Shown in pieces: positions 36,881 to 50,106 of a stretch of DNA of 64,000 bases. How positions within the stretch are numbered: the first letter of the stretch is position 1; every line of letters starts with the position of its first letter. The stretch is taken from positions 2,728,001 to 2,792,000 of the forward strand of contig NZ_JAGIOD010000001.1 in assembly GCF_017876545.1 (NCBI RefSeq). Reading direction: 5' to 3'. This DNA comes from Brachybacterium sacelli. GTDB taxonomy: Bacteria; Actinomycetota; Actinomycetes; Actinomycetales; Dermabacteraceae. A program made the position numbers and the translations under genes. Below the pieces are notes generated by a model that did no database searches, was not told where the DNA came from, and saw nothing but the letters and a program-made list of their open reading frames with translations.

Positions 36881-37579
36881 ATGAACCGTGCCGATCTCGA
36901 CAAGCAGCCGTACGACGTCGCGGGGATGTTCGACAGCATCGCCGGACGATACGACCTCATCAACGACGTCGCCGCCCTGGGACAGGTCCAGATGTGGCGC
37001 GCGGCCATGGTCGACGCGCTCGAGATCGAGACCGACGGTACGGTCCTGGACCTCGCGGCGGGCACCGGCACGTCCTCCGCGGCGATCGCACGGAGCGGCG
37101 CGCGGGTGGTCGCCGCCGATTTCTCCCTGGGGATGATGGCAGAGGGCCGGCGTCGCGGAGCGCCGGTCCCCTTCATCGGGGCCGACGCGCAGCACCTCCC
37201 CTTCGCCGACGACTCCTTCGACGCCGCCGTGATCTCCTTCGGGCTGCGCAACGTGCACAGGCCGCAGGACGCCCTGGCCGAGATGGCGCGCGTGGTGAGA
37301 CCGGGAGGTCGCGTGGTCGTCTGCGAGTTCTCCACTCCCACCTCTCTGCTGTTCCGCACGGTCTACGAGAGGTATCTGCTGCGAGCCCTGCCGGCGGTGG
37401 CGCGCCGGCTCGCCACGAGTGCCGAGGCCTACGACTACCTGGCCGAGTCGATTCTCGAATGGCCGGATCAGGAAGAGCTGCGCCGATGGTTCCTCGCGGC
37501 CGGCCTCACCCGAGCGCGGTACCGGAACCTGACCGGGGGGATCGTCGCGCTCCATCGCGGCGTCGTGCCTCACACCTGA
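36881..37579 (+). CDS. menG: UbiE/MenG-type quinone methyltransferase
   Basis: 232-residue SAM-dependent methyltransferase for the last step of menaquinone synthesis (demethylmenaquinone methylation). Motif I is [16 protein letters not shown], with [43 protein letters not shown] and [18 protein letters not shown]. The [20 protein letters not shown] start is diagnostic of the UbiE/MenG family. ATG 36881 is the first start before the conserved sequence. It precedes the rRNA promoter region by about 140 bp. Electrons from ndh would reach the quinone it completes. Confidence 0.93.
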   Translation: MNRADLDKQPYDVAGMFDSIAGRYDLINDVAALGQVQMWRAAMVDALEIETDGTVLDLAAGTGTSSAAIARSGARVVAADFSLGMMAEGRRRGAPVPFIGADAQHLPFADDSFDAAVISFGLRNVHRPQDALAEMARVVRPGGRVVVCEFSTPTSLLFRTVYERYLLRALPAVARRLATSAEAYDYLAESILEWPDQEELRRWFLAAGLTRARYRNLTGGIVALHRGVVPHT

Positions 37580-37717
37580 CGGAGCATTCCCGAGGGTCGC
37601 CCTCGCTCGCCAGAGTCGACGGGCACACCGCGGAAGGTGCGATCAACGGCGTGACCTGCAATGCTGTCATCACACGACGGATGTGGCGCAGCACACGGCC
37701 GGACGAGCCGTTCTGGC
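37580..37717. other. gene-free stretch upstream of the rRNA promoters
   Basis: No gene is seen from the menG stop to the first rRNA promoter. Including the leader, 501 bp separate menG from mature 16S. No FIS-like or UP-element repeats were recognised. Confidence 0.5.
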
Positions 37718-37747
37718 TTGACGGGCCCTGAGCGACCTGCGTAATGT
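37718..37747 (+). promoter_or_regulatory. rRNA operon promoter P1
   Basis: TTGACG at 37718-37723 and TAATGT at 37742-37747 with an 18-bp spacer. The expected start is near 37754, about 330 nt before mature 16S. The hairpin motif GCGGAAGAGCCGA follows at 37776. Confidence 0.7.
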
Positions 37748-37775
37748 TCTTCCTCGTGCCCAACAGAACGGGACA

Positions 37776-37796
37776 GCGGAAGAGCCGAGAGGTTCG
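37776..37796 (+). promoter_or_regulatory. rRNA leader hairpin, copy 1 (GNRA tetraloop)
   Basis: GCGGAAGAGCCGA is followed by GAGGTTC. GAGCC pairs with GGTTC (one G-U) around the tetraloop GAGA. The same 13-mer recurs after P2, where the other arm is GGCTT, so paired positions covary. Confidence 0.6.
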
Positions 37797-37874
37797 ACCA
37801 GGAAACCGGCACTGAACTGGCACAGCAGGTCTCTCCGACAGCAGTCGGCGCGGCGCGGATCACATCCCACCGAG

Positions 37875-37903
37875 TTGACATGGAGGACCGGACGCCCTAA
37901 GTT
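37875..37903 (+). promoter_or_regulatory. rRNA operon promoter P2
   Basis: TTGACA (37875-37880), a perfect -35 hexamer, and TAAGTT (37898-37903) with a 17-bp spacer. The predicted start is near 37910, about 170 nt before 16S. Confidence 0.75.
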
Positions 37904-37920
37904 ATAAGGGTTGCCCCGGA

Positions 37921-37942
37921 GCGGAAGAGCCGAAAGGCTTGG
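37921..37942 (+). promoter_or_regulatory. rRNA leader hairpin, copy 2 (GNRA tetraloop)
   Basis: GCGGAAGAGCCGA recurs about 11 nt after the P2 start. Here GAGCC pairs with GGCTT around the tetraloop GAAA. By position it may belong to the antitermination or processing signals of the leader. Confidence 0.6.
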
Positions 37943-38080
37943 ACGGCCGAGTGCGCGTGTTGCTTGATATCTCAATAGCGTGTCTGTTTGTTGATGCCAT
38001 TTTTTTGAATGGCAAATTTTAACGGATGATACAGCAGTTTATGCTGGTTGTTTGTTGTTTGCCGGGATTTTTTCTATGTT
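37943..38080 (+). promoter_or_regulatory. AT-rich rRNA leader with boxA-like element
   Basis: This stretch is much more AT-rich than its surroundings. It holds CTCAATAGCGTGTCTGTTTG, a form of the sequence commonly found in actinobacterial rRNA leaders near the antitermination boxA, then TGTTTGTTG. A small hairpin (TGCCATT/AATGGCA near 37994-38012) and a second TTGTTTGTTG (38048-38057) follow. Transcript processing in this segment yields the 16S 5' end. Confidence 0.55.
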
Positions 38081-43024
<4,944 letters not shown>

Positions 43025-43130
43025 TTGTATTGTGTGCTGTGTTCGCGTCCACTGTGTGGTTCTGGAGAAACAACCCCGGGACGCCATCTCGTTTGGGGGT
43101 GGTGTTGGTGGGCTGGTTGTGTCTCGTCGT

Positions 43131-43249
43131 GTTACGGCGGTCATAGCGTCGAGGAAACGCCCGGTTCCATTCCGAACCCGGAAGCTAAGCTCGATTGCGC
43201 CGATGGTACTGCACTCGGGAGGGTGTGGGAGAGTAGGACGCCGCCGGAC
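43131..43249 (+). rRNA. rrf: 5S ribosomal RNA
   Basis: About 119 nt with the conserved core CCCGGTTCCATTCCGAACCC, GAAGCTAAGC and GGGAGAGTAGG. The ends GGCGG (near 43136) and CCGCC (near 43241) form the closing helix. It binds the L25 protein encoded at 21244. Confidence 0.95.
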
Positions 43250-43258
43250 ATCTTCCAC

Positions 43259-43320
43259 GGGAGTGGGAGGCAGCTGGAGACCCTGGATCCCCGGGGTTTC
43301 GCGCCTCCCACTCCCCTTTT
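43259..43320 (+). terminator. rRNA operon terminator
   Basis: Perfect 13-bp stem, GGGAGTGGGAGGC (43259-43271) with GCCTCCCACTCCC (43303-43315), loop of 31 nt, followed by CTTTT and further T residues. It is the only hairpin in the window with a clear T-run. Confidence 0.9.
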
Positions 43321-43668
43321 TCATGCCCTGACGCGGTCGCGGGTGGAGCGGACTGTCCCCGGCAGGTGGGCACTGCGCTGAGCGTGTGGCAGCGGGCCGG
43401 CGTCGAGTCGAGCTGTTGGGGGAGGGCTCGGCGCCGTTCACACCGGTTCGATGGGTGCCCCTGACGAGCTTCCGGTTCTTTTCACTGGGCTCTGCAGGGG
43501 CCGAGGCGGAGCGCTGTGTCCTGGTGCACCCCGCGTTCATCCGGCTGTGACCTGCTCGGTGAGAGCAGTCACGGAAGGCGGGCTACCGGTGAGTCAATTC
43601 CCGCCGACGCCCTAGGCTGGGCCACTGACAACGGCATAGGGCGAGACGACGAGAGACGGACGGTTCAC
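43321..43668. other. gene-free region between the rRNA operon and the TPR gene
   Basis: About 350 bp. The only recognisable element is TAGGCT at 43613-43618, a possible -10 box that would give the next gene a leader of about 45 nt. No small RNA or tRNA was recognised. Confidence 0.4.
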
Positions 43669-45534
43669 GTGGCTGAGTACAGCAACAGCGAGAACGACCG
43701 CGGGCACGGCAGCAACAGCCGGGGCGGCCAGCGGCGCGACCAGCGCACGTCCGCGCCCCGTGCTCGGTCTCCGCATCCCGGTGGCGAGTCCTGGTCCGGC
43801 TCGTCCGCGACCTCCGGCGGGGGTGGGCCGCGGGGGGAGTACGGAGGTCGTCCTTCGCGTGGGGACCGTGGCCGCGAAGCCTCCCAGCGCTCGGACGACG
43901 GTCGGAGGAGCGGACGCCCTCGCTCCGAGCGTCCGGACCGGCAGGGTGATCGTCCGAACCGTCAGGATCGCGGCGAGCGGCAGGGTGATCGGTCGTACCG
44001 CTCCGATCGCCCGGGCGACCGTCCGTACCGAGGCGACCGCCGGACCGACGGTGCTCGCGGCGCACGCTCCGAGGACCGCGGAGGCAATCGCAGCGGCTCG
44101 CGTGATCGCCGGGACGAGCGTCCGGGGGAGAGGCGCGATCGCCGGGATGACCGTCCCTGGGAGAAGCGTGGCCCTCGTGACGGGCGCTCCGGCGACAGGC
44201 GTGACCGTGCGGGGTACCGCGATGAGCGTCGGGGGAACGATCGCGATGAACGTGGCGGAGGCGACCGTCCCCACCGCGACTCGACGGGTGACCGTCGGGG
44301 CCGAGGCTCCGGCCCTGAGCGCCGTGGTGAGCGGGGACCCCGGGACGACCGCGGACGGACCGGCGGCGGACACGACGCCCGCGGCAGGTCCGGCGGCGGG
44401 CACGACGACCGCGGCAGGTCCGGCGGCGGGCACGACGACCGTCGCAGCTCGCGGCCCGGCCAGGAGGCGCGAGCGGATCGCCCCTTCGAGCCCAGGATCC
44501 CCGAAGGCATCACCGGGCGCGAGCTCGACAAGGAGGTGCGCGAGGAACTGCGCGGCCTGAGCAAGGAGACCGCCGACCGCGTCGCACAGCACCTGGTCGC
44601 GGCCTACCTCCTGGAGGACACCGACTCCGAGGCGTCGCAGGCGCATGCCCGCTTCGCGGCACGCATCGGCGGCCGGGTCGGAGCGGTGCGCGAGACCTAT
44701 GGGATCCTCGCCTACCGTGCGGGTGACTTCCGCACCGCGGTGCGCGAGCTGCGCACCTCTCTGCGCATCACTGGACGCACCGATGTCCTCCCTCTCATCG
44801 CCGACTCCGAGCGCGGCATGGGACGCCCGGAGCGCGCCCTCGACCTCGCGGCCTCCGACGACGCCACCTCGCTCGGGGTCGACGCGGCGATCGAGCTGAT
44901 GATCGTCGTCGCCGGCGCCTATGCCGACACCGGCGACGTCGAGACCGCCTTGCGCACCCTCGAGGTCCCCGCCCTCCGGCACAAGGTCGACGGTCGCTGG
45001 CAGGTTCGTCTGTGGGTCGCATATGCCGATCTGCTGGACCGTGCGGAACGGACCGAGGAGTCCAAGCGCTGGCTCACCCTCGCCGCCGATGCCGACACCG
45101 AAAAGCTGACCGACGCCGCCGAGCGCCTGGGACGGCCCGCGCCGATGGTCGAGGAGAACCCGACCTTCGCTGACGACGAGTCGGTCGCCGTCCTGGACGC
45201 CTACGACCCGAGCTCCGAGGAGCAGGGCGCGGAGGAGGCGGATGCGGCGGACGAGGAACCGGCGGTCCGGTCCTCGGGCGGCCCGAGCACTGGGCCGGGG
45301 GTCGAGTCCTCCGGCGACGAGGGTGATGTGCAGGTCACCGCCGCCGCCGAGGACTCGACGGCAGGGGCGACGTCCGTCGAGGACGCGAGCGAGAACGTGG
45401 CGACCACCGAGGACGAGCCCGCGGAGGTCGCGGACCCCGAGGACGTTTCCGCGGAGGCCGGTGCCGGTACTCCGGTCGACGGCGAGACTTCGGTCCCGCA
45501 GTCCGCGGCATCGAGTGCGGAGGGCCGGGCGTGA
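43669..45534 (+). CDS. TPR-like protein with long Arg/Asp/Gly-rich disordered region
   Basis: 621 residues in three parts. Residues 1-270 are a disordered, highly charged region dominated by R, D, G, S and E (for example GDRPYRGDRRTDG, RRDERPGERRDRRDD), ending in GRSGGGHDDR decapeptide repeats. Residues 271-505 are helical with TPR-like pairs (AYLLEDTDSEASQAHARFAARI, YRAGDFRTAVRELRTSLRIT, AYADTGDVETALRTLE). Residues 510-621 form an acidic Ala/Glu/Ser tail. It occupies the place of Rv1691, a TPR protein. GTG 43669 is the best start; upstream in-frame codons look non-coding. The charge pattern suggests RNA or protein scaffolding, but function is unknown. A GTGA overlap leads into the phosphatase gene. 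Confidence 0.85.
   Translation: MAEYSNSENDRGHGSNSRGGQRRDQRTSAPRARSPHPGGESWSGSSATSGGGGPRGEYGGRPSRGDRGREASQRSDDGRRSGRPRSERPDRQGDRPNRQDRGERQGDRSYRSDRPGDRPYRGDRRTDGARGARSEDRGGNRSGSRDRRDERPGERRDRRDDRPWEKRGPRDGRSGDRRDRAGYRDERRGNDRDERGGGDRPHRDSTGDRRGRGSGPERRGERGPRDDRGRTGGGHDARGRSGGGHDDRGRSGGGHDDRRSSRPGQEARADRPFEPRIPEGITGRELDKEVREELRGLSKETADRVAQHLVAAYLLEDTDSEASQAHARFAARIGGRVGAVRETYGILAYRAGDFRTAVRELRTSLRITGRTDVLPLIADSERGMGRPERALDLAASDDATSLGVDAAIELMIVVAGAYADTGDVETALRTLEVPALRHKVDGRWQVRLWVAYADLLDRAERTEESKRWLTLAADADTEKLTDAAERLGRPAPMVEENPTFADDESVAVLDAYDPSSEEQGAEEADAADEEPAVRSSGGPSTGPGVESSGDEGDVQVTAAAEDSTAGATSVEDASENVATTEDEPAEVADPEDVSAEAGAGTPVDGETSVPQSAASSAEGRA
44341..44460 (+). repeat. 30-bp repeats encoding GRSGGGHDDR-type decapeptides
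   Basis: Four consecutive 30-bp units, of which 44371-44400 and 44401-44430 are nearly identical (CACGACGACCGCGGCAGG and onward). The flanking units at 44341-44370 and 44431-44460 are degenerate. They lie in the disordered part of the TPR-like protein and could vary in number by slippage. Confidence 0.85.
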
Positions 45535-46547
45535 TCCGTCGGCCCGACCCGTCGCTCCTGGACCTCCACGACGCGCTGCTGCTGGACCTCGACGGCACCC
45601 TCATGCACGGAGGGAACCCGATCCCGCACGCCGCGGCAGCGGTCGAGCGAGCCCGCACAGCCGGCCGCACGGTCGTCTTCGCGACCAACAACGCCTCCCG
45701 CACCCCGCGCCAGGCTGCCGACCACCTCGCCCAGGTGGGTGTCGACGCCCGGCCCGAGGAGTTCGTGACCTCCCCGCAGGTCGCCTCCCGTCTGCTCGCG
45801 GATCGTCTCGAGCCGGGACAGAAGGTGCTCGTCGTCGGCGGTGAGAGCCTGGCCGCCGAGATCAGCGAGGTCGGACTCGAGCCCGCGGCGACCGACAGCG
45901 AGGACGTCGTCGCGGTCGTCCAGGGCTGGTCGCCGGACCTGAACTGGTCCCTCCTGGCCGAGGGCGCCTACGCGATCCGCCACGGCGCCCTGTGGATGGC
46001 CACCAACATCGACGCCACCCTGCCCACCGAACGGGGCATGGCCCCCGGAAACGGCGCGATGGTCGCGGCGCTGCGCCACGCGACCGGCGCCGTGCCCGAG
46101 GTCGCCGGCAAGCCAGAGCCCGGCATGTTCGCCGTCGCCGCTCGCGACGCGAACTCCCGGCGGCCGCTGATCATCGGCGACCGGCTCGACACCGACATCG
46201 AGGGCGCGGTGCGCGCCGGCATGGACTCCCTGCTGGTCCTCACGGGCGTCGACGGCATCGACACCGCGCTGCGGGCCGATCCCGTGCGCCGACCCACCTT
46301 CATCCTCGCCGACCTCTCCGAGCTCGGCGCCCCGTTCCCGCTGCCCGTCGTCCAGGGCGACACTGCGCGCTGCGGCGCCGTCAGCGCGCGCTGGGACGAC
46401 GGAGACGTCGTCCTGACCGGTGCGCTCGAGGACCCGCGGGTGCTGCGTGCCGTCCTGGCCCTCCTCCATGCCCGGTCGCCCCGGGCGCCGTGGACCGGCC
46501 GCCTCCTGGACCGCGACGGCACCGAGCAGCGCCCCACCGACCGGTGA
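45531..46547 (+). CDS. HAD superfamily (NagD-like) phosphatase
   Basis: 338-residue HAD hydrolase, subfamily IIA. Motif I is LLLDLDGTLMHGG with nucleophile and acid Asp, motif II LATNNASRTP-like (VVFATNNASRTPRQ), and the metal site IIGDRLDTDIEGAVRAGMDSLLVLTG. It corresponds to Rv1692, a glycerol-3-phosphate phosphatase in M. tuberculosis, so recycling of glycerophosphate is a reasonable guess. About 60 residues after the HAD core are not conserved. GTGA overlaps join it to the TPR and tlyA genes. Confidence 0.92.
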   Translation: MIRRPDPSLLDLHDALLLDLDGTLMHGGNPIPHAAAAVERARTAGRTVVFATNNASRTPRQAADHLAQVGVDARPEEFVTSPQVASRLLADRLEPGQKVLVVGGESLAAEISEVGLEPAATDSEDVVAVVQGWSPDLNWSLLAEGAYAIRHGALWMATNIDATLPTERGMAPGNGAMVAALRHATGAVPEVAGKPEPGMFAVAARDANSRRPLIIGDRLDTDIEGAVRAGMDSLLVLTGVDGIDTALRADPVRRPTFILADLSELGAPFPLPVVQGDTARCGAVSARWDDGDVVLTGALEDPRVLRAVLALLHARSPRAPWTGRLLDRDGTEQRPTDR

Positions 46548-47389
46548 GCCCGGAGCGTCTGGACGTCGCCCTGCTCGCCGCGGGGCTGGCCCGGTCCCGC
46601 ACCCACGCCCGGCGCATCATCGACGAAGGCCGCGCCCGCGTGGACGGGCACCTCGCCACCAAGCCCTCGACGCCCGTGACCGCCGGCGTGAAGCTGCAGG
46701 TCATCGACGTCCCCGACGGTGTCGAATACGCCTCGCGCGCAGCGCACAAGCTCCGCGGCGCCCTCGACGCCCTCGGCCTGGATCCCGCCGGTGCGCGCTG
46801 CCTGGACGCGGGCGCCTCCACGGGCGGATTCACCGACGTCCTCCTGCGCCGCGGCGCCCGGTCGGTGATCGCCGTGGACATCGGCCACGACCAGCTCGCC
46901 GAGCACGTGGCCGCGGATCCCCGGGTGACCGTGCTCGACGGCACCAGCGTGCGCGACCTCACCCCGGAGCTGGTCGGCGGCGTCGTCGACCTCCTGGTCG
47001 CCGACCTCTCCTTCATCTCCCTGCGCACCGTGATCGCGCCGCTGGCGCGCGTCGTCCGCCCCGCCGGCGACCTCCTGCTCATGGTGAAACCCCAGTTCGA
47101 GGTGGGACGAGCGGCGCTGCCCCGCACCGGCGTGGTCTCCGACCCCGTTGCCCGGGTCGATGCCGTGCACGGGGTCGCCGAGGCCGCTGCCGAGACCGGG
47201 CTCCGACTGCGCGCCGTCGGCCCCAGCGCCCTGCCCGGCCAGGACGGCAACCGCGAGTACTTCCTGCAGCTGCGGCCCACCGGCGTGACCTGCACGCCCG
47301 ACGAGGTCGCCTGTGACATGATCGGGGACGCCGTGCGCGAGAACCAGCCGCGCCAGCGCGCAGCCCCGAACGACAGCCAGGAGGAATGA
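46544..47389 (+). CDS. tlyA: TlyA family rRNA (cytidine-2'-O)-methyltransferase
   Basis: 281-residue TlyA. The N-terminal S4 RNA-binding domain (ERLDVALLAAGLARSRTHARRIIDEGRARVDG, given here only by its ends ERLDVALL and GRARVDG) precedes a Rossmann methyltransferase with motif I CLDAGASTGGFTDVLLRRGA, VADLSFISL and MVKPQFEVGR. In M. tuberculosis it 2'-O-methylates 16S C1409 and 23S C1920, and loss gives capreomycin resistance. GTG 46544 makes a GTGA overlap with the phosphatase gene. nadK follows after 4 bp. Confidence 0.95.
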   Translation: MSPERLDVALLAAGLARSRTHARRIIDEGRARVDGHLATKPSTPVTAGVKLQVIDVPDGVEYASRAAHKLRGALDALGLDPAGARCLDAGASTGGFTDVLLRRGARSVIAVDIGHDQLAEHVAADPRVTVLDGTSVRDLTPELVGGVVDLLVADLSFISLRTVIAPLARVVRPAGDLLLMVKPQFEVGRAALPRTGVVSDPVARVDAVHGVAEAAAETGLRLRAVGPSALPGQDGNREYFLQLRPTGVTCTPDEVACDMIGDAVRENQPRQRAAPNDSQEE

Positions 47390-47393
47390 CCAG

Positions 47394-48338
47394 ATGAGAC
47401 GGTTCCTCCTCTACGTCCACACGGGCCGGCGCGCGGCGCTCGGCGCCATGCTTACGGTCCTCGAGGAGCTCACCCGGCGCGGCGTGCGCGGTGTCGTGGT
47501 CGACGAACAGGTCGACGAGATCTTCGCGCTGCCCGAGGACGTCCCGCCCCCGAAGCTGCTGACCTTCCTCACCAACGGCGGGGTCGACGTGCTGGACGCC
47601 GTCTCGGCGGCCGATCTCGTCGAGCTCGGCATCGTCCTGGGCGGCGACGGGACCATCCTGCGCGCCCTGGAGGCCGTGCGCGAGGCCGACGTCCCCGTCC
47701 ACGGGGTCAACCTCGGCCACGTCGGCTTCCTCGCAGAGAGCGAGGTGGAGGACCTCTCCATCACCGTCGCGCGGCTGCTCGACGGCGACTACGAGATCGA
47801 GAAGCGCGCCGCTCTCGAGGTGCATGTGCTGGACGCCGACGATCGCCCCGTCGAAGAGCACTGGGCACTGAACGAGGCCTCGCTCGAGAAGGCCGATCGG
47901 CTGAAGATGATCAACGTCGCCATCGAGATCGACGGCCGCCCGGTCTCCTCCTTCGGCTGCGACGGTGTGGTGCTGTCCACGTCCACCGGCTCGACCGCCT
48001 ACGCCTTCAGCGCCGGCGGCCCGGTGATCTGGCCCGAGGTCGACGCGATGCTGCTGATCCCGCTGGCCGCGCACGCCCTGTTCGCCCGCCCGCTGATGCT
48101 GGGACGCTCCTCCGAGGCCGCCATCGAGATGACCCTCGACAACCGCGAGGACGGCATCCTCACCCTCGACGGCCGTCGCACCGCCGACATCACCGCCGGG
48201 ATGCGCGTCGAGGCCCGACTGTCCGAGCAGTCCGTGCGCCTGGTCCGCCTGAGCACGACTCCCTTCGCGGACCGCCTCGTCGAGAAGTTCCAGCTCCCGG
48301 TCGTCGGCTGGCGGGGACGCAGCCCGCGCACGCGGTGA
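47394..48338 (+). CDS. nadK: NAD kinase
   Basis: 314-residue NAD kinase producing NADP. The catalytic GGDGTILRALE, GVNLGHVGFLAE, the NAD-binding NEASLEK and STGSTAYAFSAGGPVI are all present. GGAGG precedes the ATG by about 9 nt. The tlyA-nadK-recN order is conserved across actinobacteria and many other bacteria. Cytosolic, usually a homo-oligomer. Confidence 0.97.
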   Translation: MRRFLLYVHTGRRAALGAMLTVLEELTRRGVRGVVVDEQVDEIFALPEDVPPPKLLTFLTNGGVDVLDAVSAADLVELGIVLGGDGTILRALEAVREADVPVHGVNLGHVGFLAESEVEDLSITVARLLDGDYEIEKRAALEVHVLDADDRPVEEHWALNEASLEKADRLKMINVAIEIDGRPVSSFGCDGVVLSTSTGSTAYAFSAGGPVIWPEVDAMLLIPLAAHALFARPLMLGRSSEAAIEMTLDNREDGILTLDGRRTADITAGMRVEARLSEQSVRLVRLSTTPFADRLVEKFQLPVVGWRGRSPRTR

Positions 48339-48354
48339 GGGGCTGATCCGTTCC

Positions 48355-50106
48355 ATGCTGTCCACCCTGCGCATCCGCCAGATCGGTGTGATCGACGACG
48401 CGATGCTGGAGTTCGGCCCCGGCTTCACCGCGCTGACCGGCGAGACCGGCGCCGGCAAGACCATGATCGTCACCGGGATGAGCATGCTGCTCGGGGACCG
48501 CCTGGACCGTGGCCGCACCCGCGGGTCGAGCACGGTCGACGGAGCCCTGGCGCTGGCCGGGCACGACGAGCTGGCCGCCTCCCTCGACGAGCTCGGGGCC
48601 GACGAGGACGACGGCGAGGTCCTGGTGGTGCGTCGCGTGACCCGCGACGGTCGCTCCCGCGCGCAGATCGGCGGGGTCCCCGTGCCGATCGGCACGCTCG
48701 CCCGTCTCGTCGGCACGGCCGTGACCGTGCACGGACAGGCCGACCAGCAACGACTGCGCGATCCGGATGCCCAGCGGGAGGCGCTGGATCGCTTCGCGGA
48801 CACCGAGATCGGCCCGCTGCTGGCCCGACACCGCGAGGTCTGGCGAGAACGCACCACGCTGACCGAGCGCGTCAGCGAGCTCGACGGCCTGCTGGCCGAG
48901 CGCGAACGCCGCGGCACCGCTCTGCGCGAAGCGCTCGAGCGCCTCGAACGGACCGACCCCCAACAGGGGGAGGACGACGCCCTGCGCGCCGAGCTGGAAC
49001 GGCTCGGCAACGCCGAGGAGCTGCGCGGCGCCGCGACCCAGGCCGCCCTCGCCCTGGTGGGCGATGACGACGGCCCCGCCGCCGGCTCCCTGCTCGACGT
49101 CGCCTCCGAGTCCCTGGGCCGCGCCGCCCGCACGGACGCCACCCTGTCACCGCTGGTGGAGCGCCTGGACGCCGCCCGTCTCGAGCTGTCGGACGTCTCG
49201 GGCGAGCTGACCCGCTACGCCGAGGACATCGACGCCTCCCCGGGCCGTCTCGAGGAGGCGAACGAGCGTCTCCACGAGCTCACCGTCCTGGTCCGTGACC
49301 TCGGGGCCCTGCTGCCCGGTCCCGATGGCCCCGCCGAGGACGTCACCGCCCTGCTGGAGACCTCCCGCAACGCCGCCGCCGACCTCGACCGCTTCGACGG
49401 CGCCGAACAGGAGCGCGCCACCGCCGCCGCCCGCCTCGAGACCGTCCAGGACGAGCTCGACGAGACGGCCGACGCCCTGACCGTCGCACGGACCTCCGCG
49501 GCCGAGCGCCTCGCCGAGGCCGTGCAGGAGGAGCTGCGCCACCTCGAGATGCCCGACGCCGCCCTCCGCGTCGACGTCTCGACCCGGACCCATCGCGCTC
49601 ACGGTCGCGACGCGGTCGCGATCCTGCTGGCCCCGCATCCCGGCGCCGAGCACCTCCCGGTCTCCCAGGCCGCCTCCGGCGGCGAGCTGTCCCGCGTCAT
49701 GCTGGCCCTCGAGGTGGCGCTGGCCTCCTCCCGCAGCGACCGCACCGCCGCCCCCGTCTTCGTCTTCGACGAGATCGACGCGGGCATCGGCGGTCGGGCC
49801 GCCCTCGCCGTCGGCCAGCGCCTGGCGCAGCTGGCCCGTCACGCACAGGTCATCGTCGTCACCCACCTGCCCCAGGTGGCCGCCCACGCCGGCACCCACC
49901 TGCAGATCGTGAAGTCCACGAACGACGACGGGGCCACCAGCTCCACGGTCCAGACCCTGGAGCGACCCGGGCGGATCCGCGAGCTGGCGCGGATGCTCGC
50001 GGGCGACGACGCCTCCGACGTGGCCCTCGCCCATGCCGAAGAGCTGCTCGAGGAGGCTCGCACGGTCACCACCGGCGGCCTGTCGGCGCGCGGGACCGAC
50101 GGATGA
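48355..50106 (+). CDS. recN: DNA repair protein RecN
   Basis: 583-residue SMC-like ATPase for double-strand break repair. Walker A is TGETGAGKTMIV (about residues 28-39), followed by the QADQQRLRD segment. Long coiled-coil arms (LTERVSELDGLLAERERR and later helices) flank a middle region. Signature SGGELSRVMLAL and Walker B FVFDEIDAGIGG are followed by VVTHLPQVAAHA. Length is normal. ATGA overlap with steA. Confidence 0.96.
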   Translation: MLSTLRIRQIGVIDDAMLEFGPGFTALTGETGAGKTMIVTGMSMLLGDRLDRGRTRGSSTVDGALALAGHDELAASLDELGADEDDGEVLVVRRVTRDGRSRAQIGGVPVPIGTLARLVGTAVTVHGQADQQRLRDPDAQREALDRFADTEIGPLLARHREVWRERTTLTERVSELDGLLAERERRGTALREALERLERTDPQQGEDDALRAELERLGNAEELRGAATQAALALVGDDDGPAAGSLLDVASESLGRAARTDATLSPLVERLDAARLELSDVSGELTRYAEDIDASPGRLEEANERLHELTVLVRDLGALLPGPDGPAEDVTALLETSRNAAADLDRFDGAEQERATAAARLETVQDELDETADALTVARTSAAERLAEAVQEELRHLEMPDAALRVDVSTRTHRAHGRDAVAILLAPHPGAEHLPVSQAASGGELSRVMLALEVALASSRSDRTAAPVFVFDEIDAGIGGRAALAVGQRLAQLARHAQVIVVTHLPQVAAHAGTHLQIVKSTNDDGATSSTVQTLERPGRIRELARMLAGDDASDVALAHAEELLEEARTVTTGGLSARGTDG

